Notes: generated by a model not told the origin, from the sequence alone. DNA of 56,642 bases from Gemmatimonadota bacterium (GCA_007126575.1 SLBA01000176.1:1-56642); one strand, 5' to 3'. Positions 1-9,317 are shown, numbered from the stretch's first letter. Numbers and translations: made by a program.

Positions 1-71
1 GAGTGGGTCGACGAGGCGAAGGCTCCCGAGCGGATGGGCGTTCCCCCCAAGCAGGTGGTCGACTACCTGGC
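1..71 (+). repeat. 71-bp exact duplicate of 385-455 at the contig edge
   Basis: Bases 1-71 match bases 385-455 exactly, an offset of 384 bases that keeps the reading frame. The match ends where both copies read gactacctggc. In normal PolA the residues after this point (VVFDAG) follow the early exonuclease strand, not the WVDEAK segment. The junction therefore looks like a chimeric join at an 11-base microhomology. An assembly or library artefact is more likely than a real rearrangement. Confidence 0.85.
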
Positions 72-2649
72 TGTCGTCTTCGACGCCGGGATGAGTGAGC
101 GCGAGGAGCTCTACCCCGAGTACAAGGCCACCCGCGAGAAGATGCCCGAGGAGCTCGAGGCCTCTCTCCCCCGGATCCGCGAGCTGGTCGCGGGCTTCAA
201 CGACCGCGTGGTCGAGCTCGAGGGGTACGAGGCCGACGATGTCATCGGGACGCTCGCGCGAAAGGCGGTCGAGGAGGGTCTCGAGGCCGTTATCGTCTCC
301 GGCGACAAGGACTTCTACCAGCTCATCGGACCTGGGGTCTCGCTCCTCAACCCGGGCCGTGGAGGACCCGCAGGGGTTGCCGAGGAGTGGGTCGACGAGG
401 CGAAGGCTCCCGAGCGGATGGGCGTTCCCCCCAAGCAGGTGGTCGACTACCTGGCGCTGATCGGGGACTCCTCGGACAACGTTCCCGGTGCGCCCGGGAT
501 CGGCCCCAAGACGGCGGTCAAGCTGCTGGGTGAGTACGGTTCGCTCGACGCCCTTCTCGAGGCGGCCGACGAGATCTCGGGCAAGCGGGCCCGCACGGCC
601 CTTACCGAGCACGCGGAGCAGATTCGACTCTCCCGCCGTCTCGTGACGATCCAGCGGGATCTCGATGTGGAGCTGGACCTCGAGGCCTTCAAGGTCCAGG
701 AGCCCGATCGGCCGCGCCTGAGAGAGCTCTTCCTGGAGCTGGGGTTCCGTTCGCTCATCGAGCGGTTCTCGGACGGGATGGAGGGACCCGAGGCGCCCGA
801 CGGGGGCGAGGTCGACTACCGGGCGGTGACCGACCCATCCGAGATCTCCGGTCTTGTCGACACGATCCGGGCGGCCGGGATCGTTGCGGTCGACACCGAG
901 ACGACGTCGATCGAGCCGATGCGGGCCGACTTGGTCGGGATCTCGCTTTCATGGGAGGTGGGCACGGGGGTGTATCTCCCCTTCGCCCACGAGGTGCCCG
1001 AGGGAGACCTCCTCGACCAGCAGCCGGCGGGACCACCCCCCAACCTGCCCGGACTCGCGCACGAGGCCCTGGAGCCTCTGGTGAGGCTTCTGGAGGATCC
1101 CGACGTCCCAAAGGTCGGCCAGAACCTGAAATACGACCTGCTCGTGCTCCGCCGTGCCGGGGTCGAGCTCAGGGGGGTGGCCTTCGACACGATGGTGGCC
1201 TCGTACGTGCTGGATCCGGGTCGCCGGACGCACGGCCTCGACGCCCTGAGCACCGACCTGCTCGGGTACGCTCCCATCGCCTACTCCGACGTGGTCGGAA
1301 AGGGACGCAAGGAGATCTCCTTCGCGCGGGTTCCCCTCGACCAGGCGGTGCCCTACGCATGCGAGGACGCCGACCTGACCCTTCGGCTGCGGGAGCGATT
1401 TCTGCCGGAGCTGAAGGAACATCGACTCGAGCGCCTCTTCCGTGAGCTCGAGATGCCCCTGGTGTCGGTGCTCGCCCGGATGGAGTGGGAGGGGGTACGG
1501 ATCGACGCCGCCTTCTTCCGCGAGATGAGCGAGCGGCTGAGCCGGGAGCTGCATGCGATCCAGGAGGAGATATGGAAGGAGGCCGGCGAGGAGTTCAACA
1601 TCAACTCCAACCCCCAGCTGCGCGAGATTCTCTTCGAGAAGCTCGAGCTCCCGGTGATCAAGCGTACCAAGACGGGCCCCTCGACCGACGCCTCGGTCCT
1701 CGAGGAGCTGGCCGAACAGGGGCATCGCATTCCGACCCAGCTGCTCGAGTACCGCCAGCTCGAGAAGCTCCGCTCCACCTACGTCGACTCCCTGCCGAAG
1801 CTCGTGCACCCTTCTACGGGCCGGATCCACGCCTCCTTCAACCAGACGGTGGCGGCCACGGGGCGCCTCTCCTCGTCCGACCCCAACCTCCAGAACATCC
1901 CCATCCGCACCGACCTCGGGCGCCAGATCCGCAAGGGCTTCGTGCCCGGCCCCGGCAACCGGTTCCTCACCGCCGATTACTCCCAGATCGAACTGCGAAT
2001 CCTGGCGCACTTCTCGAACGACGAGGCCTTCGTCACCGCCTTTCGGGAGGGGCGCGACGTCCACCGCCAGACGGCGTCGGTGATCTTCGAGGTGCCGCTC
2101 GACGAGGTGACGTCGGAGCAGCGGGCGCGAGCCAAGACGATCAACTTCGGCACGCTGTACGGCCAGGGTGCCTTTTCCCTGGGCCGCCAGCTGGGGATCC
2201 CCCGCGAAGAGGCGCAGGATTTCATCGACGCATACTTCGAGCGCTTCGCCGGGGTGCGACGCTTTCTCGACGAGCAGGTGGAGATGGCGCGGGAACGGGG
2301 CTACGTGGAGACCCTCTCGGGCCGCCGGCGCTACGTGCCCGAGCTCGAGTCGCGAAACTACAATGTGCGCCAGTTCGGCGAGAGGGTCGCGCAGAACACG
2401 CCCATCCAGGGAACCGCCGCCGACCTCATCAAGGAGGCCATGCTCCGGATCGCGGCGGGACTCGACGACCGGCTGCCGACGGCCCGCATGCTGATCCAGG
2501 TCCACGACGAACTCGTCTTCGAAGTCTCGGAGGCCGAACTCGAGGCACTCGAGTCCTTCGTCGTCACGACGATGGAGGGCGCCATGGAGCTCGAGGTGCC
2601 GCTGCGCGTCGATGTCGGTGTCGGAGAGACCTGGTTCGACTGCAAGTAG
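1..2649 (+). CDS. polA: DNA polymerase I, 5'-truncated with scrambled first codons
   Basis: Replicative gap filling and repair polymerase. Genuine PolA sequence starts at about base 61 (DYLAVVFDAG) in the 5'-3' exonuclease domain, which continues through GYEADDVIGTLA, SGDKDFYQL and GIGPKTAVKLLGEYGSL. The proofreading domain keeps its acidic DTETT motif, so it is probably active. The polymerase domain has DYSQIELRILAH and the C-terminal QVHDELVFE. About the first 60 residues, including the first metal-binding Asp of the exonuclease, are absent. The frame stays open to base 1, but bases 1-71 copy bases 385-455, so the apparent ATG at 34 is an internal methionine and not a start. ssb follows on the same strand after 191 bases. 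Confidence 0.95.
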   Translation, partial: EWVDEAKAPERMGVPPKQVVDYLAVVFDAGMSEREELYPEYKATREKMPEELEASLPRIRELVAGFNDRVVELEGYEADDVIGTLARKAVEEGLEAVIVSGDKDFYQLIGPGVSLLNPGRGGPAGVAEEWVDEAKAPERMGVPPKQVVDYLALIGDSSDNVPGAPGIGPKTAVKLLGEYGSLDALLEAADEISGKRARTALTEHAEQIRLSRRLVTIQRDLDVELDLEAFKVQEPDRPRLRELFLELGFRSLIERFSDGMEGPEAPDGGEVDYRAVTDPSEISGLVDTIRAAGIVAVDTETTSIEPMRADLVGISLSWEVGTGVYLPFAHEVPEGDLLDQQPAGPPPNLPGLAHEALEPLVRLLEDPDVPKVGQNLKYDLLVLRRAGVELRGVAFDTMVASYVLDPGRRTHGLDALSTDLLGYAPIAYSDVVGKGRKEISFARVPLDQAVPYACEDADLTLRLRERFLPELKEHRLERLFRELEMPLVSVLARMEWEGVRIDAAFFREMSERLSRELHAIQEEIWKEAGEEFNINSNPQLREILFEKLELPVIKRTKTGPSTDASVLEELAEQGHRIPTQLLEYRQLEKLRSTYVDSLPKLVHPSTGRIHASFNQTVAATGRLSSSDPNLQNIPIRTDLGRQIRKGFVPGPGNRFLTADYSQIELRILAHFSNDEAFVTAFREGRDVHRQTASVIFEVPLDEVTSEQRARAKTINFGTLYGQGAFSLGRQLGIPREEAQDFIDAYFERFAGVRRFLDEQVEMARERGYVETLSGRRRYVPELESRNYNVRQFGERVAQNTPIQGTAADLIKEAMLRIAAGLDDRLPTARMLIQVHDELVFEVSEAELEALESFVVTTMEGAMELEVPLRVDVGVGETWFDCK

Positions 2650-2840
2650 ACGCTGGGAGGGCTTCGTTTCCGGGAGTCCGATCGGCACGCAGACGAAAGT
2701 CCCGGTCCGCCATGGGTGCGCCCGGGGCCATCCCCGAGACTTCCTTCGTACAGGATGGGTCGCTCGCCCCTCCGAACCCGTTCGGTTCCGGGTCGGGCGG
2801 GAGGGCGGCCCCTGACCATCCCCCAACGAAGGAGGGTACG

Positions 2841-3212
2841 ATGAGCCGTTCCGTGAACAAGATCATTCTCGTGGGCCACGTGGGTCGGGATCCTGAGGTT
2901 CGAAAGACCCAGAGTGGCACCCGGGTCGCGAATCTCTCACTCGCGACCAACTACCGATCCGGCGCGGGGACCGAAGAGATGGAGGAGAAGACCGACTGGC
3001 ACCGGATCGTGCTCTGGAACCGACTCGCCCTCTTCGCCCAGGAGTACGTGACGAAGGGAGACCGGGTCTATATCGAGGGGCGGCTCGGGTACGACGAGTA
3101 CGAGCGGGACGGTGTCACGATCCCGACGGCCGAGGTACATGTGCGCGAGCTGGTCCTGCTCTCTCCCCGGAGAACCGAGGTGAACGGCGAGGCGACGAGC
3201 GAGGCGGCCTGA
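2841..3212 (+). CDS. ssb: single-stranded DNA-binding protein
   Basis: A 123-residue OB-fold protein that coats single-stranded DNA in replication, recombination and repair. It opens with NKIILVGHVGRDPEVR and continues with the family's TDWHRIVLWN and KGDRVYIEGRL segments. The OB fold fills about residues 1-105. The usual acidic C-terminal tip (DDDIPF type) is missing; the protein ends in TSEAA, so contacts with partner proteins may differ or belong to a second SSB. A strong Shine-Dalgarno (aaggagggt, 2829-2837) precedes the ATG at 2841. It lies downstream of polA and converges on the sigma-factor gene at 3280. Confidence 0.93.
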   Translation: MSRSVNKIILVGHVGRDPEVRKTQSGTRVANLSLATNYRSGAGTEEMEEKTDWHRIVLWNRLALFAQEYVTKGDRVYIEGRLGYDEYERDGVTIPTAEVHVRELVLLSPRRTEVNGEATSEAA

Positions 3213-3218
3213 GACAGC

Positions 3219-3257
3219 GCCCTCCCCTCTCCCCTGAAGCGTCGGAGGGCGGGAGGG
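3219..3257. terminator. hairpin between convergent ssb and sigma-factor genes
   Basis: CCCTCCC (3220-3226) pairs with GGGAGGG (3251-3257) in the 67-base gap between two convergent genes. The loop is long and there is no clear U-tract, so a bidirectional terminator is plausible but not certain. Confidence 0.35.
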
Positions 3258-3279
3258 TGCGGACCTCGCGACCTTCGGG

Positions 3280-4140
3280 TCAGTTGGCGGTCCAGAAGGC
3301 CGAGAGGGAGTCTCCGTGTGGGCTGTCGCGGAGCTTCTCGAAGGCGCGGTTCCGGATCTGACGGATCCGCTCCCGGGTGACGCCCAGGAGGGTGCCGATC
3401 TCTTCGAGGGTCCGCTCTTCCCCGTCGTCGAGGCCGTAGTACAGGTAGAGGATCTTCCGCTCACGCTCGGTCAGGTAGTTCTCGAACATTGTCTCGAGGA
3501 AGTCCCGGCGGGCCGCTGCCTCGACGTCCTCCTCGATGTCGTCGGACTCCATCCCGGCGAAGCGTTCGCCAAAGGATGCGCTGTCCCGGTCCCCTCGATC
3601 GATCGGGGCATCCAGCGAAAGCTCGCTCGCGGCGACCCGGCGGAGTGCCCGGACCGTGTCGACCGGCTCGTCCATCTCCTCGGCGATCTCCTGCACCGTG
3701 GGAGACCGACCGAGCGACTGTGTGAGCGCCGTGTCGGTCCGTGCCAGGCGGGCGAGGTTGGAATTCTGGTTCAGGGGGATCCGCACGGATCGGGTCTGCT
3801 CGGCCAGCGCCTGCAGGACCGTCTGGCGAATCCACCACACGGCGTAGGAGATGAACTTCACGCCCTTGTCGGGATCGAACTTCTTGACCGCCTTGAGGAG
3901 TCCTTCGTTTCCGATGCACACGAGTTCGGCCAGCCCGAGGCCCCGACCCTGGTACTTCTTCACGTACGAGATCACGAACCGGAGGTTCGCGGTCACGAGT
4001 CGCTCCGCCGCTTCCTTGTCCCCCGCACGAGCCCTGCGGGCCAGGGCCCGCTCTTCCTCGGGGTCCTGGATTAGGGGATATTTTTCAACATCTTGCAGAT
4101 ACTGATCGAAGGAATCCAGACCGCGAGAGGACGAGAACAT
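3280..4140 (-). CDS. RpoD-family sigma factor without region 1.1
   Basis: A 286-residue sigma-70 family protein. Region 1.2 is near residues 10-30, region 2 holds NLRFVISYVKKYQGRGLG and KFISYAVWWIRQ (-10 recognition), region 3 follows, and region 4 ends in TLLGVTRERIRQIRNRAFEKLR (-35 recognition). Region 1.1 is absent. In region 2.2, where most primary sigmas read LIQEGNIGL, this protein reads LVCIGNEGL. That is a non-conservative change at the core-polymerase contact. A second, more canonical RpoD-type factor lies at 19667, so this one is probably an alternative group 2 sigma or one of two short housekeeping-type factors. The gene stands alone, 170 bases from the leftward operon upstream. 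Confidence 0.9.
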   Translation of the reverse strand: MFSSSRGLDSFDQYLQDVEKYPLIQDPEEERALARRARAGDKEAAERLVTANLRFVISYVKKYQGRGLGLAELVCIGNEGLLKAVKKFDPDKGVKFISYAVWWIRQTVLQALAEQTRSVRIPLNQNSNLARLARTDTALTQSLGRSPTVQEIAEEMDEPVDTVRALRRVAASELSLDAPIDRGDRDSASFGERFAGMESDDIEEDVEAAARRDFLETMFENYLTERERKILYLYYGLDDGEERTLEEIGTLLGVTRERIRQIRNRAFEKLRDSPHGDSLSAFWTAN

Positions 4141-4310
4141 TCGTTCCGAAGAACCTCGCTGGAGGGTGGGAAGAGAACCCGGGGAACCGGGTTGAGCACT
4201 GCGTATCTGTTCTCAGGCCGAAAGAATGGTCGGGACTGAGGTTGAACGGAAGATCTGTGACTGTATCGTGAGGAAACGGTCCCAAAAGCTATACACAGCC
4301 ATGGGTCGAG

Positions 4311-5417
4311 TCAAAGGTGGACCCCGTTTTCTCCGGACGGTTCCCGCGGGACGTGGTCCTCGGATTTCACTCCCTTGAGCGGCGCGCTCGAGGGGCCGTC
4401 CTCACCCATGTCGGCGGTGGTGTGCGGGGTGGGCTCCTCGAAGGAGTCGTCGGTGGGGTCGGGAGCGTTTCGGGGGAGCAGGAGGACATGGGGATCCCCC
4501 TCGAGCGTCATCGGGATGCGAACGCCCCAGCTGAGCGATTCCTTCTCGCCCGGGCCCCGGGATGCCGGGCCGAGCTCGACTTCCCACGTGCGAAGGGGCG
4601 ACCGGTAGAAGAAGGCGGGACCGTCCGGTCCGGTCACGAACCACCCGTCCTGAAAGGTCCCACGACCGACGCTGGCACTCCAGCCCGCGGGGGTACCGCG
4701 CAGCAGGCGCTTCCCGCCGTCGGACGGGGGCCGTGGGATCCAGTCGGGAACCGCACGACCCGTCCTCCATCCGAAATCGCCCGCGAGGTGGCGGGCGACC
4801 CCGCTGCCCAGAACGGTGGCGAACCGGCACGCTCGCAGGCGAGGCTTCAGACGAAGCATCGCGAGTAGCCAGAGAACCAGCGCCGGGATCACGAAGAGCC
4901 CGGGGCCGGTCCATGCACCCAGGACCAGCAGGACTGCGAGCGCGGCTCCCGCGCCCTCCTCGCGGGACAGGGGTCCCCGACGAGGCCGCCCAGCGTCCTC
5001 GTCGGTCCCGTCCGACCCCCATGCATTCAGGAGCTCCCCTCCCAACCGCAGCCCCTGCGTGGAGCCCGCCAGGACGACCGCGATCAGGACGGCGCCGACA
5101 TGGCTCCATCCGCTCCGACCGGGGTCCAGCGCCAGAACCGGCAGGATCAACGCGGTCGGCAGGACCGAGAGGGCGAGCACCCCGCGCCAGAGCTGACGGA
5201 CCCCCGGGGCGGCTCTCACCAGGAGCCCCGTCAGCAGGAGCAGGGTTCCGAGCGCTGCCGGGGCGGAGGTGGCGAGAAGCCCGATCCCACCTGCGGGTGG
5301 GGCGAGCGGGAGGAGCACGGTCAGCGCCAGGGGCACGACGAGAAGGAGAGGAAGGCTGATTCCCGCGGCGAGCGACAGGAGGATCAGTACGGCCCAGTCG
5401 GCGGGGATCCAGGTCAT
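4311..5417 (-). CDS. membrane protein of unknown function
   Basis: 368 residues with no recognised family. The N-terminal 120 residues contain four or five hydrophobic helices rich in Leu, Val and Ala. A charged linker follows near residues 130-150, then two more helices near 155-190. The C-terminal 180 residues are soluble, with Trp-rich strands and a Pro/Asp/Glu-rich tail. It starts 2 bases after the stop of the flavoprotein gene (5420-6706) and is the last gene of a four-gene leftward operon. A role alongside the methyltransferase and flavoprotein is inferred only from position. Confidence 0.75.
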   Translation of the reverse strand: MTWIPADWAVLILLSLAAGISLPLLLVVPLALTVLLPLAPPAGGIGLLATSAPAALGTLLLLTGLLVRAAPGVRQLWRGVLALSVLPTALILPVLALDPGRSGWSHVGAVLIAVVLAGSTQGLRLGGELLNAWGSDGTDEDAGRPRRGPLSREEGAGAALAVLLVLGAWTGPGLFVIPALVLWLLAMLRLKPRLRACRFATVLGSGVARHLAGDFGWRTGRAVPDWIPRPPSDGGKRLLRGTPAGWSASVGRGTFQDGWFVTGPDGPAFFYRSPLRTWEVELGPASRGPGEKESLSWGVRIPMTLEGDPHVLLLPRNAPDPTDDSFEEPTPHTTADMGEDGPSSAPLKGVKSEDHVPREPSGENGVHL

Positions 5418-5419
5418 GC

Positions 5420-6706
5420 TCAGCCCATCCAGTGGGTCGAGGGGGATGGCTCACCGGGGGTTCCGAGGGCCTTGTCGCTCCACGCCGATGGGGTGAAGAG
5501 CGCCCGGGGCGAGAGGCGATCACCGGTGATTCCCACGAGGGTATCCGCGCCGGCCGCACGTCGGCTCAGGATCGTCACACCGAATCGGCGAAGGAGGGGG
5601 GAATCGAGCCCCCGGTCCAGAATCTTCTGAATCCTCCGGCCCGGAGTGAAGGCACGCCGGATCGATCGGTCGTACTGCTGCATCATCGCGGCCAGGGTGT
5701 CCGGGGCATCCAGCCCCCGGCGAAGCAGGGGAGCGGCGAGTTCGGCGCTGCGGAGGGCCCGATAGATCCCCTGCCCGGTCAGGGGGTCGTAGTATCCGGC
5801 TGCGTCACCGACCAGCAGCACCCGTCCCCGGGCGGCCCAGCGGACCGGAGAATCGAAGGGGCCGCTGGCGCGGGGCGGGCCGAGAGGATCGAATCGATCC
5901 GCATCGTCGGGGAGCAGGGCATGCAGCGCTTCCCGCCCGAGCCCCTCCGGGTCGGCGCGCAGCCGATCCGCGTAGCGGCGGGGGTCCACCACCACGGTAT
6001 GACTCCAGATCGACCGACCCGGTACGGAGCCTTCGTCCGCATGGGGGGCCGAGCGCGCGACCGGAGCGAGCCCTGAGGTGAATGGGCCGCCGAGAAGGAG
6101 GTGGCCGAGGGGTTCGGTCGGAGGCGGCCCTTCGAGGTGCCAGGAGAGCGATGCCTTGATTCGCCGTGCGGGCCGGGACCGCGCTCCAGCCGAGCGCGCC
6201 ACCACCGACCGGAGCCCGTCGGCCCCGACCACGATGCGGGGTTGCATCTCCCATACCCGGTCGGAGCCCACCTCCCGGCCTCGCACGAGGGGGATGCCCC
6301 TGCCGAGTTCCAGCCCCTGAAGGTGGAAACCCTCGAGGACCCTGACCCCGCTGGCGCGGGCCCGGTCGAGGAGGGCGTGGTCAAAGGCTCCCCTCCGGAT
6401 TCCGAGCGCGTGGCCCACCCCAGAGCCGAAGTGTCCCACGGCGCTCGGGCCTTCGGGGGTCCCGAGTCGCCAGCCCCGCAGTTCGACCGGGCGGGTAGCG
6501 AGAACGGTCTCGAGCAGACCGAGGCGCTCGAGGGTCGCCACTCCCCCGGGATTCAGACACTCCCCGCAGGCTTTCTCCCGTGGGAAGCGGGCCCGGTCCA
6601 CCAGGGTGACTCGGAGTCCGCCGGCGCCGAGCAGGCCGGCCAGGGTGCTCCCGGCCGGCCCCCCTCCCACCACCAGCACGTCGGGCTCTCCGGTCGCGGG
6701 CGTCAA
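5420..6706 (-). CDS. FAD-dependent oxidoreductase, geranylgeranyl-reductase family
   Basis: A 428-residue flavoprotein of the group that includes geranylgeranyl reductases and UbiH-like hydroxylases. The FAD-binding Rossmann motif DVLVVGGGPAGST is at residues 9-21. CGECLNPGG follows at about 47-55, as in geranylgeranyl reductases. The second FAD motif, VLLVGDAAGYYDPLTGQG, lies near residue 300. The likely start is TTG at 6706, because TTGA overlaps the stop of the upstream methyltransferase gene by 4 bases. Substrates of this family are isoprenoid or polyketide lipids. The pairing with a methyltransferase suggests modification of a membrane lipid or quinone-like compound, but the substrate cannot be read from the sequence. 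Confidence 0.88.
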   Translation of the reverse strand: MTPATGEPDVLVVGGGPAGSTLAGLLGAGGLRVTLVDRARFPREKACGECLNPGGVATLERLGLLETVLATRPVELRGWRLGTPEGPSAVGHFGSGVGHALGIRRGAFDHALLDRARASGVRVLEGFHLQGLELGRGIPLVRGREVGSDRVWEMQPRIVVGADGLRSVVARSAGARSRPARRIKASLSWHLEGPPPTEPLGHLLLGGPFTSGLAPVARSAPHADEGSVPGRSIWSHTVVVDPRRYADRLRADPEGLGREALHALLPDDADRFDPLGPPRASGPFDSPVRWAARGRVLLVGDAAGYYDPLTGQGIYRALRSAELAAPLLRRGLDAPDTLAAMMQQYDRSIRRAFTPGRRIQKILDRGLDSPLLRRFGVTILSRRAAGADTLVGITGDRLSPRALFTPSAWSDKALGTPGEPSPSTHWMG

Positions 6707-7491
6707 GACGGGACTCCATCGAGGAGGAGCCGGAAGGGAAAGTGCCTGCGGATCTGCACGCTTTCGAAGCCACCGGCGTCGGCCAGAGTCGCGAGCTCGG
6801 CGCGGGTGTGGGAGCGCAGAACCGAGAGTGGACCGTCGATCCGGGTGACGGGGTCGGCTCGCCAGAGGGTGGAGCCAAGGAGCCGGGCGCCGGCATAGTG
6901 AAGCGGATGGCGTTCGAGATCGCTCACCAGCACCCGCCGCCTCGCGACGCGCGAGAGCTCCCGGAGAAACCCCCGGGCCTCTTCGTCGGAGAGGTGATGA
7001 AGGGTGAGCGAGGAGATGATCACATCGATGCTCGAGTCGTCGAAGGGGAGGGCGAGCGCGGTTCCCTGCAGGAGTCGGCCCCTCGTCCCGGCCCCGGGGG
7101 ACGCACGACCCTCGCGGTCGCGGGAAGGGGGGCTTCTCTCACCCGCCTGCCGCGCCAACTTCAGGACCCGGTGGTTCAGGTCCAGCCCGGCCCACTCCAG
7201 CGTGTGCCCTCGACGAGACAGCGCGTCGGCCAGCGATCGAGGCAGTGATGCGTTTCCCGTCCCCACGTCCAGAAGGGTGACGGGTCTGCCGAGGGAACGG
7301 GCCACCGAGACCAGGGGGCCGACGAGACCTCGCCGGCCGCCCAGGTGGCGGTTCACCGCAGCCATCGCGTCGAGCGAGCGCTCGAGGTCCTCGGACGACA
7401 CGCCCTCTCCATCCAGGATCTCCGGTTCGGAGGATCGGCCGGGGAGCCGCAACCGGACCGGAGGGAGAGTGGGACGTTCCCGGGTCGCCAT
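6703..7491 (-). CDS. SAM-dependent class I methyltransferase
   Basis: 262 residues. Motif I is VTLLDVGTGNASLPRSLA (about residues 70-87). An acidic residue follows at the end of strand 2 (WAGLDLN), then ALPFDDSSIDVIISSLTLHH as motifs II and III. This is the methyltransferase-11 pattern. A Ser/Arg/Gly-rich insertion sits between motifs I and II. The ATG at 7491 overlaps the stop of the outer-membrane protein gene in a TGATG arrangement, so translation is probably coupled. The 3' end overlaps the flavoprotein start by 4 bases. In several phyla this methyltransferase and geranylgeranyl-reductase pair goes with a type III polyketide synthase; none is visible here. Confidence 0.87.
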   Translation of the reverse strand: MATRERPTLPPVRLRLPGRSSEPEILDGEGVSSEDLERSLDAMAAVNRHLGGRRGLVGPLVSVARSLGRPVTLLDVGTGNASLPRSLADALSRRGHTLEWAGLDLNHRVLKLARQAGERSPPSRDREGRASPGAGTRGRLLQGTALALPFDDSSIDVIISSLTLHHLSDEEARGFLRELSRVARRRVLVSDLERHPLHYAGARLLGSTLWRADPVTRIDGPLSVLRSHTRAELATLADAGGFESVQIRRHFPFRLLLDGVPS

Positions 7492-9317
7492 CAGCGCCTG
7501 CCCTCCCGACCCACGCCCGGAAACTCCGACATGACCCCGCTTCGGCGGGTCCGCTCGAGTTCGCTGCTCCGAAATTCGCCGAGGATCCCGAGCCACTCCC
7601 GGGCGTGGATTCGGAAGACCGGCTCCCGGGGGGCGTCGCGGCCCAGGGGCATCGCCAGATCCGCGCGAATCACGGCCGAGCTTCCGGCCGGAAACCCGAT
7701 CCGGAGCCCGGCTCCGACCGAACCCTGCCAGCCTGAATCCCTGCCGAACGGGACATCCGCCGCATACATTCTGCCCACATCTCCAAAGAGGGTGACGCCC
7801 AGATCCATCAGCTCCGGGAAGGGGCCGGGGAGGAGAATCCGGTCCTCGATCGATACCAGGAACCTCCGACCCCCGGGCCAGGCGTCCTCGCGGTGCCCGC
7901 GGAGTCCGTCCGGTCCTCCCAATGTAAACTGAAATGGCCCTTCGACTCTCCAGCCGGCCTGCAGGGCCGCCCGCATGACGAGAGTCTGGGGGAGCCCCAC
8001 CTCGATAGGACGGTAGAGAAAGGTATGCAGTTCGGCGAGGACATCGCGACTCCCACCCCCGGAGTCCTGCAGCTGGCGCCCCTCGACCGAAGCGTACAGC
8101 TGGCCGACCGCCTGGCTCCCCGCGAACCCACCGAAGAGATCCAGTCGCCCGAACAGGTCGCCCGGTTGATTCAGACTCTGGCCGAGGGTAACAACGACCT
8201 CGCGGCCGGTGGGAACGTCCTGAAGCCCCCGGAGGGCATCCAGCCCCCGTCGCTGAGCGAACTCGATCCTGCGAACTCCCGCCATCACGTTGACCCGGAC
8301 CGTTCTGCGGTCGGTGAGCTGTCCGGAAAGGGAAGTGGAGTGCTCGGGGGAAACGTCGAACTGTGTACCGAAATCCCGGCCGACGATTCCTCCCGCACTG
8401 CCGACCGGATCGGTTCGGACCCATTCCGTCGACAGCCCGGTCCCCAGCATCAGGAGGTGGCCGGGAACCCCGAAGCGGCGAGCGACGGTGGCCTCGGCGT
8501 ACCCCTCGGTCACGGGAAGCACGATGTGCGAGAACTCCCCGTCGTCCGGCACCACCCAGTTGTAGAGGTCCGTGCGGGTCGAGATCCGTTGTCGGAAGGC
8601 GTGTGTCCCCACCTCTCCGAGGAACGGGTGTTCGAACATCTGGGTGCCCGATGACCCGACCCTCGTGCGGGATCCCGACAGCTCCAGGTCCCACCCGCTG
8701 CGCCCGAGCCGGGGAATCTCCAGCCGCGCTCCGGTCGCCTTATGTTCCATCCGCTCCCGATGGAAGACGCCGACGGCGGCCCCCCGCCCCAGGAAGTTCT
8801 CTTCGACGAGCGAGGCGCCGTCGAAGAGGAGCCCCTCCTCGAAGCGAATGCCGATCGAAAGCTTCGTGGTCCACTCGTCTCGGGTGTCGACCAGGACGTG
8901 CCGCGTCCCGTCCGGTTGCGGAACCGAGAAGACGTCCGCCGAAGCGATGAACCGGAAGCGACGGAGAATCCGAGCGGACTCCTGCAGCATCAGGGGGTTG
9001 TAGCAGTCCCCCTCGGAGAAGAGCAGTTCGCGGGCGATGAAGGACTCCCGAGTGCGAACATGGATCCGGTTCGCCGCTCGATAGGCCCAGCGAAGCCGCC
9101 CGTCTTCGGGGATCGAGGCAGGGTCGAAGATCGAGTGATTGTCGATGAAGATCTCCGAGATCCGACCCTCGGGACAGGGCCCGGCGATCTCGGCATCGTC
9201 GGGTGGGGTCTGGGCCCCGGCCGACGATGCCGACACCAGTGCGAGGCCCAGAAGGAGCAGGGCGACGCACGGCATCTTCGATGTGGAGCCTGGTTCGGTC
9301 GGCGGATTCGGACGCAT
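7491..9317 (-). CDS. Omp85/BamA-type outer-membrane barrel with one POTRA-like domain
   Basis: About 608 residues from the chosen ATG at 9317. A second possible start at 9275 gives the compact signal peptide MPCVALLLLGLALVS, cleaved after AGA. A POTRA-like domain (ISEIFIDNH to VLVDTRDEW) covers roughly residues 50-150. The rest is a barrel of alternating strands. The C-terminal part has DGLRGHREDAW, matching the conserved RGY/RGF lid motif of Omp85 proteins, then strands ending in FRIHARE. A single POTRA and a barrel of about 450 residues suggest a surface-antigen or TamA-like protein rather than BamA itself. It is the first gene of the operon with the methyltransferase and flavoprotein. Confidence 0.8.
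   Translation of the reverse strand: MRPNPPTEPGSTSKMPCVALLLLGLALVSASSAGAQTPPDDAEIAGPCPEGRISEIFIDNHSIFDPASIPEDGRLRWAYRAANRIHVRTRESFIARELLFSEGDCYNPLMLQESARILRRFRFIASADVFSVPQPDGTRHVLVDTRDEWTTKLSIGIRFEEGLLFDGASLVEENFLGRGAAVGVFHRERMEHKATGARLEIPRLGRSGWDLELSGSRTRVGSSGTQMFEHPFLGEVGTHAFRQRISTRTDLYNWVVPDDGEFSHIVLPVTEGYAEATVARRFGVPGHLLMLGTGLSTEWVRTDPVGSAGGIVGRDFGTQFDVSPEHSTSLSGQLTDRRTVRVNVMAGVRRIEFAQRRGLDALRGLQDVPTGREVVVTLGQSLNQPGDLFGRLDLFGGFAGSQAVGQLYASVEGRQLQDSGGGSRDVLAELHTFLYRPIEVGLPQTLVMRAALQAGWRVEGPFQFTLGGPDGLRGHREDAWPGGRRFLVSIEDRILLPGPFPELMDLGVTLFGDVGRMYAADVPFGRDSGWQGSVGAGLRIGFPAGSSAVIRADLAMPLGRDAPREPVFRIHAREWLGILGEFRSSELERTRRSGVMSEFPGVGREGRR

Noticed and set aside
34-36. ATG as the polA start
   Set aside because: It lies in the 71-base duplicate and corresponds to the internal methionine at 418-420, so it cannot be the natural start.
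949-2826. Long minus-strand frame opposite polA
   Set aside because: Mirror of a GC-rich coding frame. The plus strand has full PolA motifs, and the minus translation has no domain.
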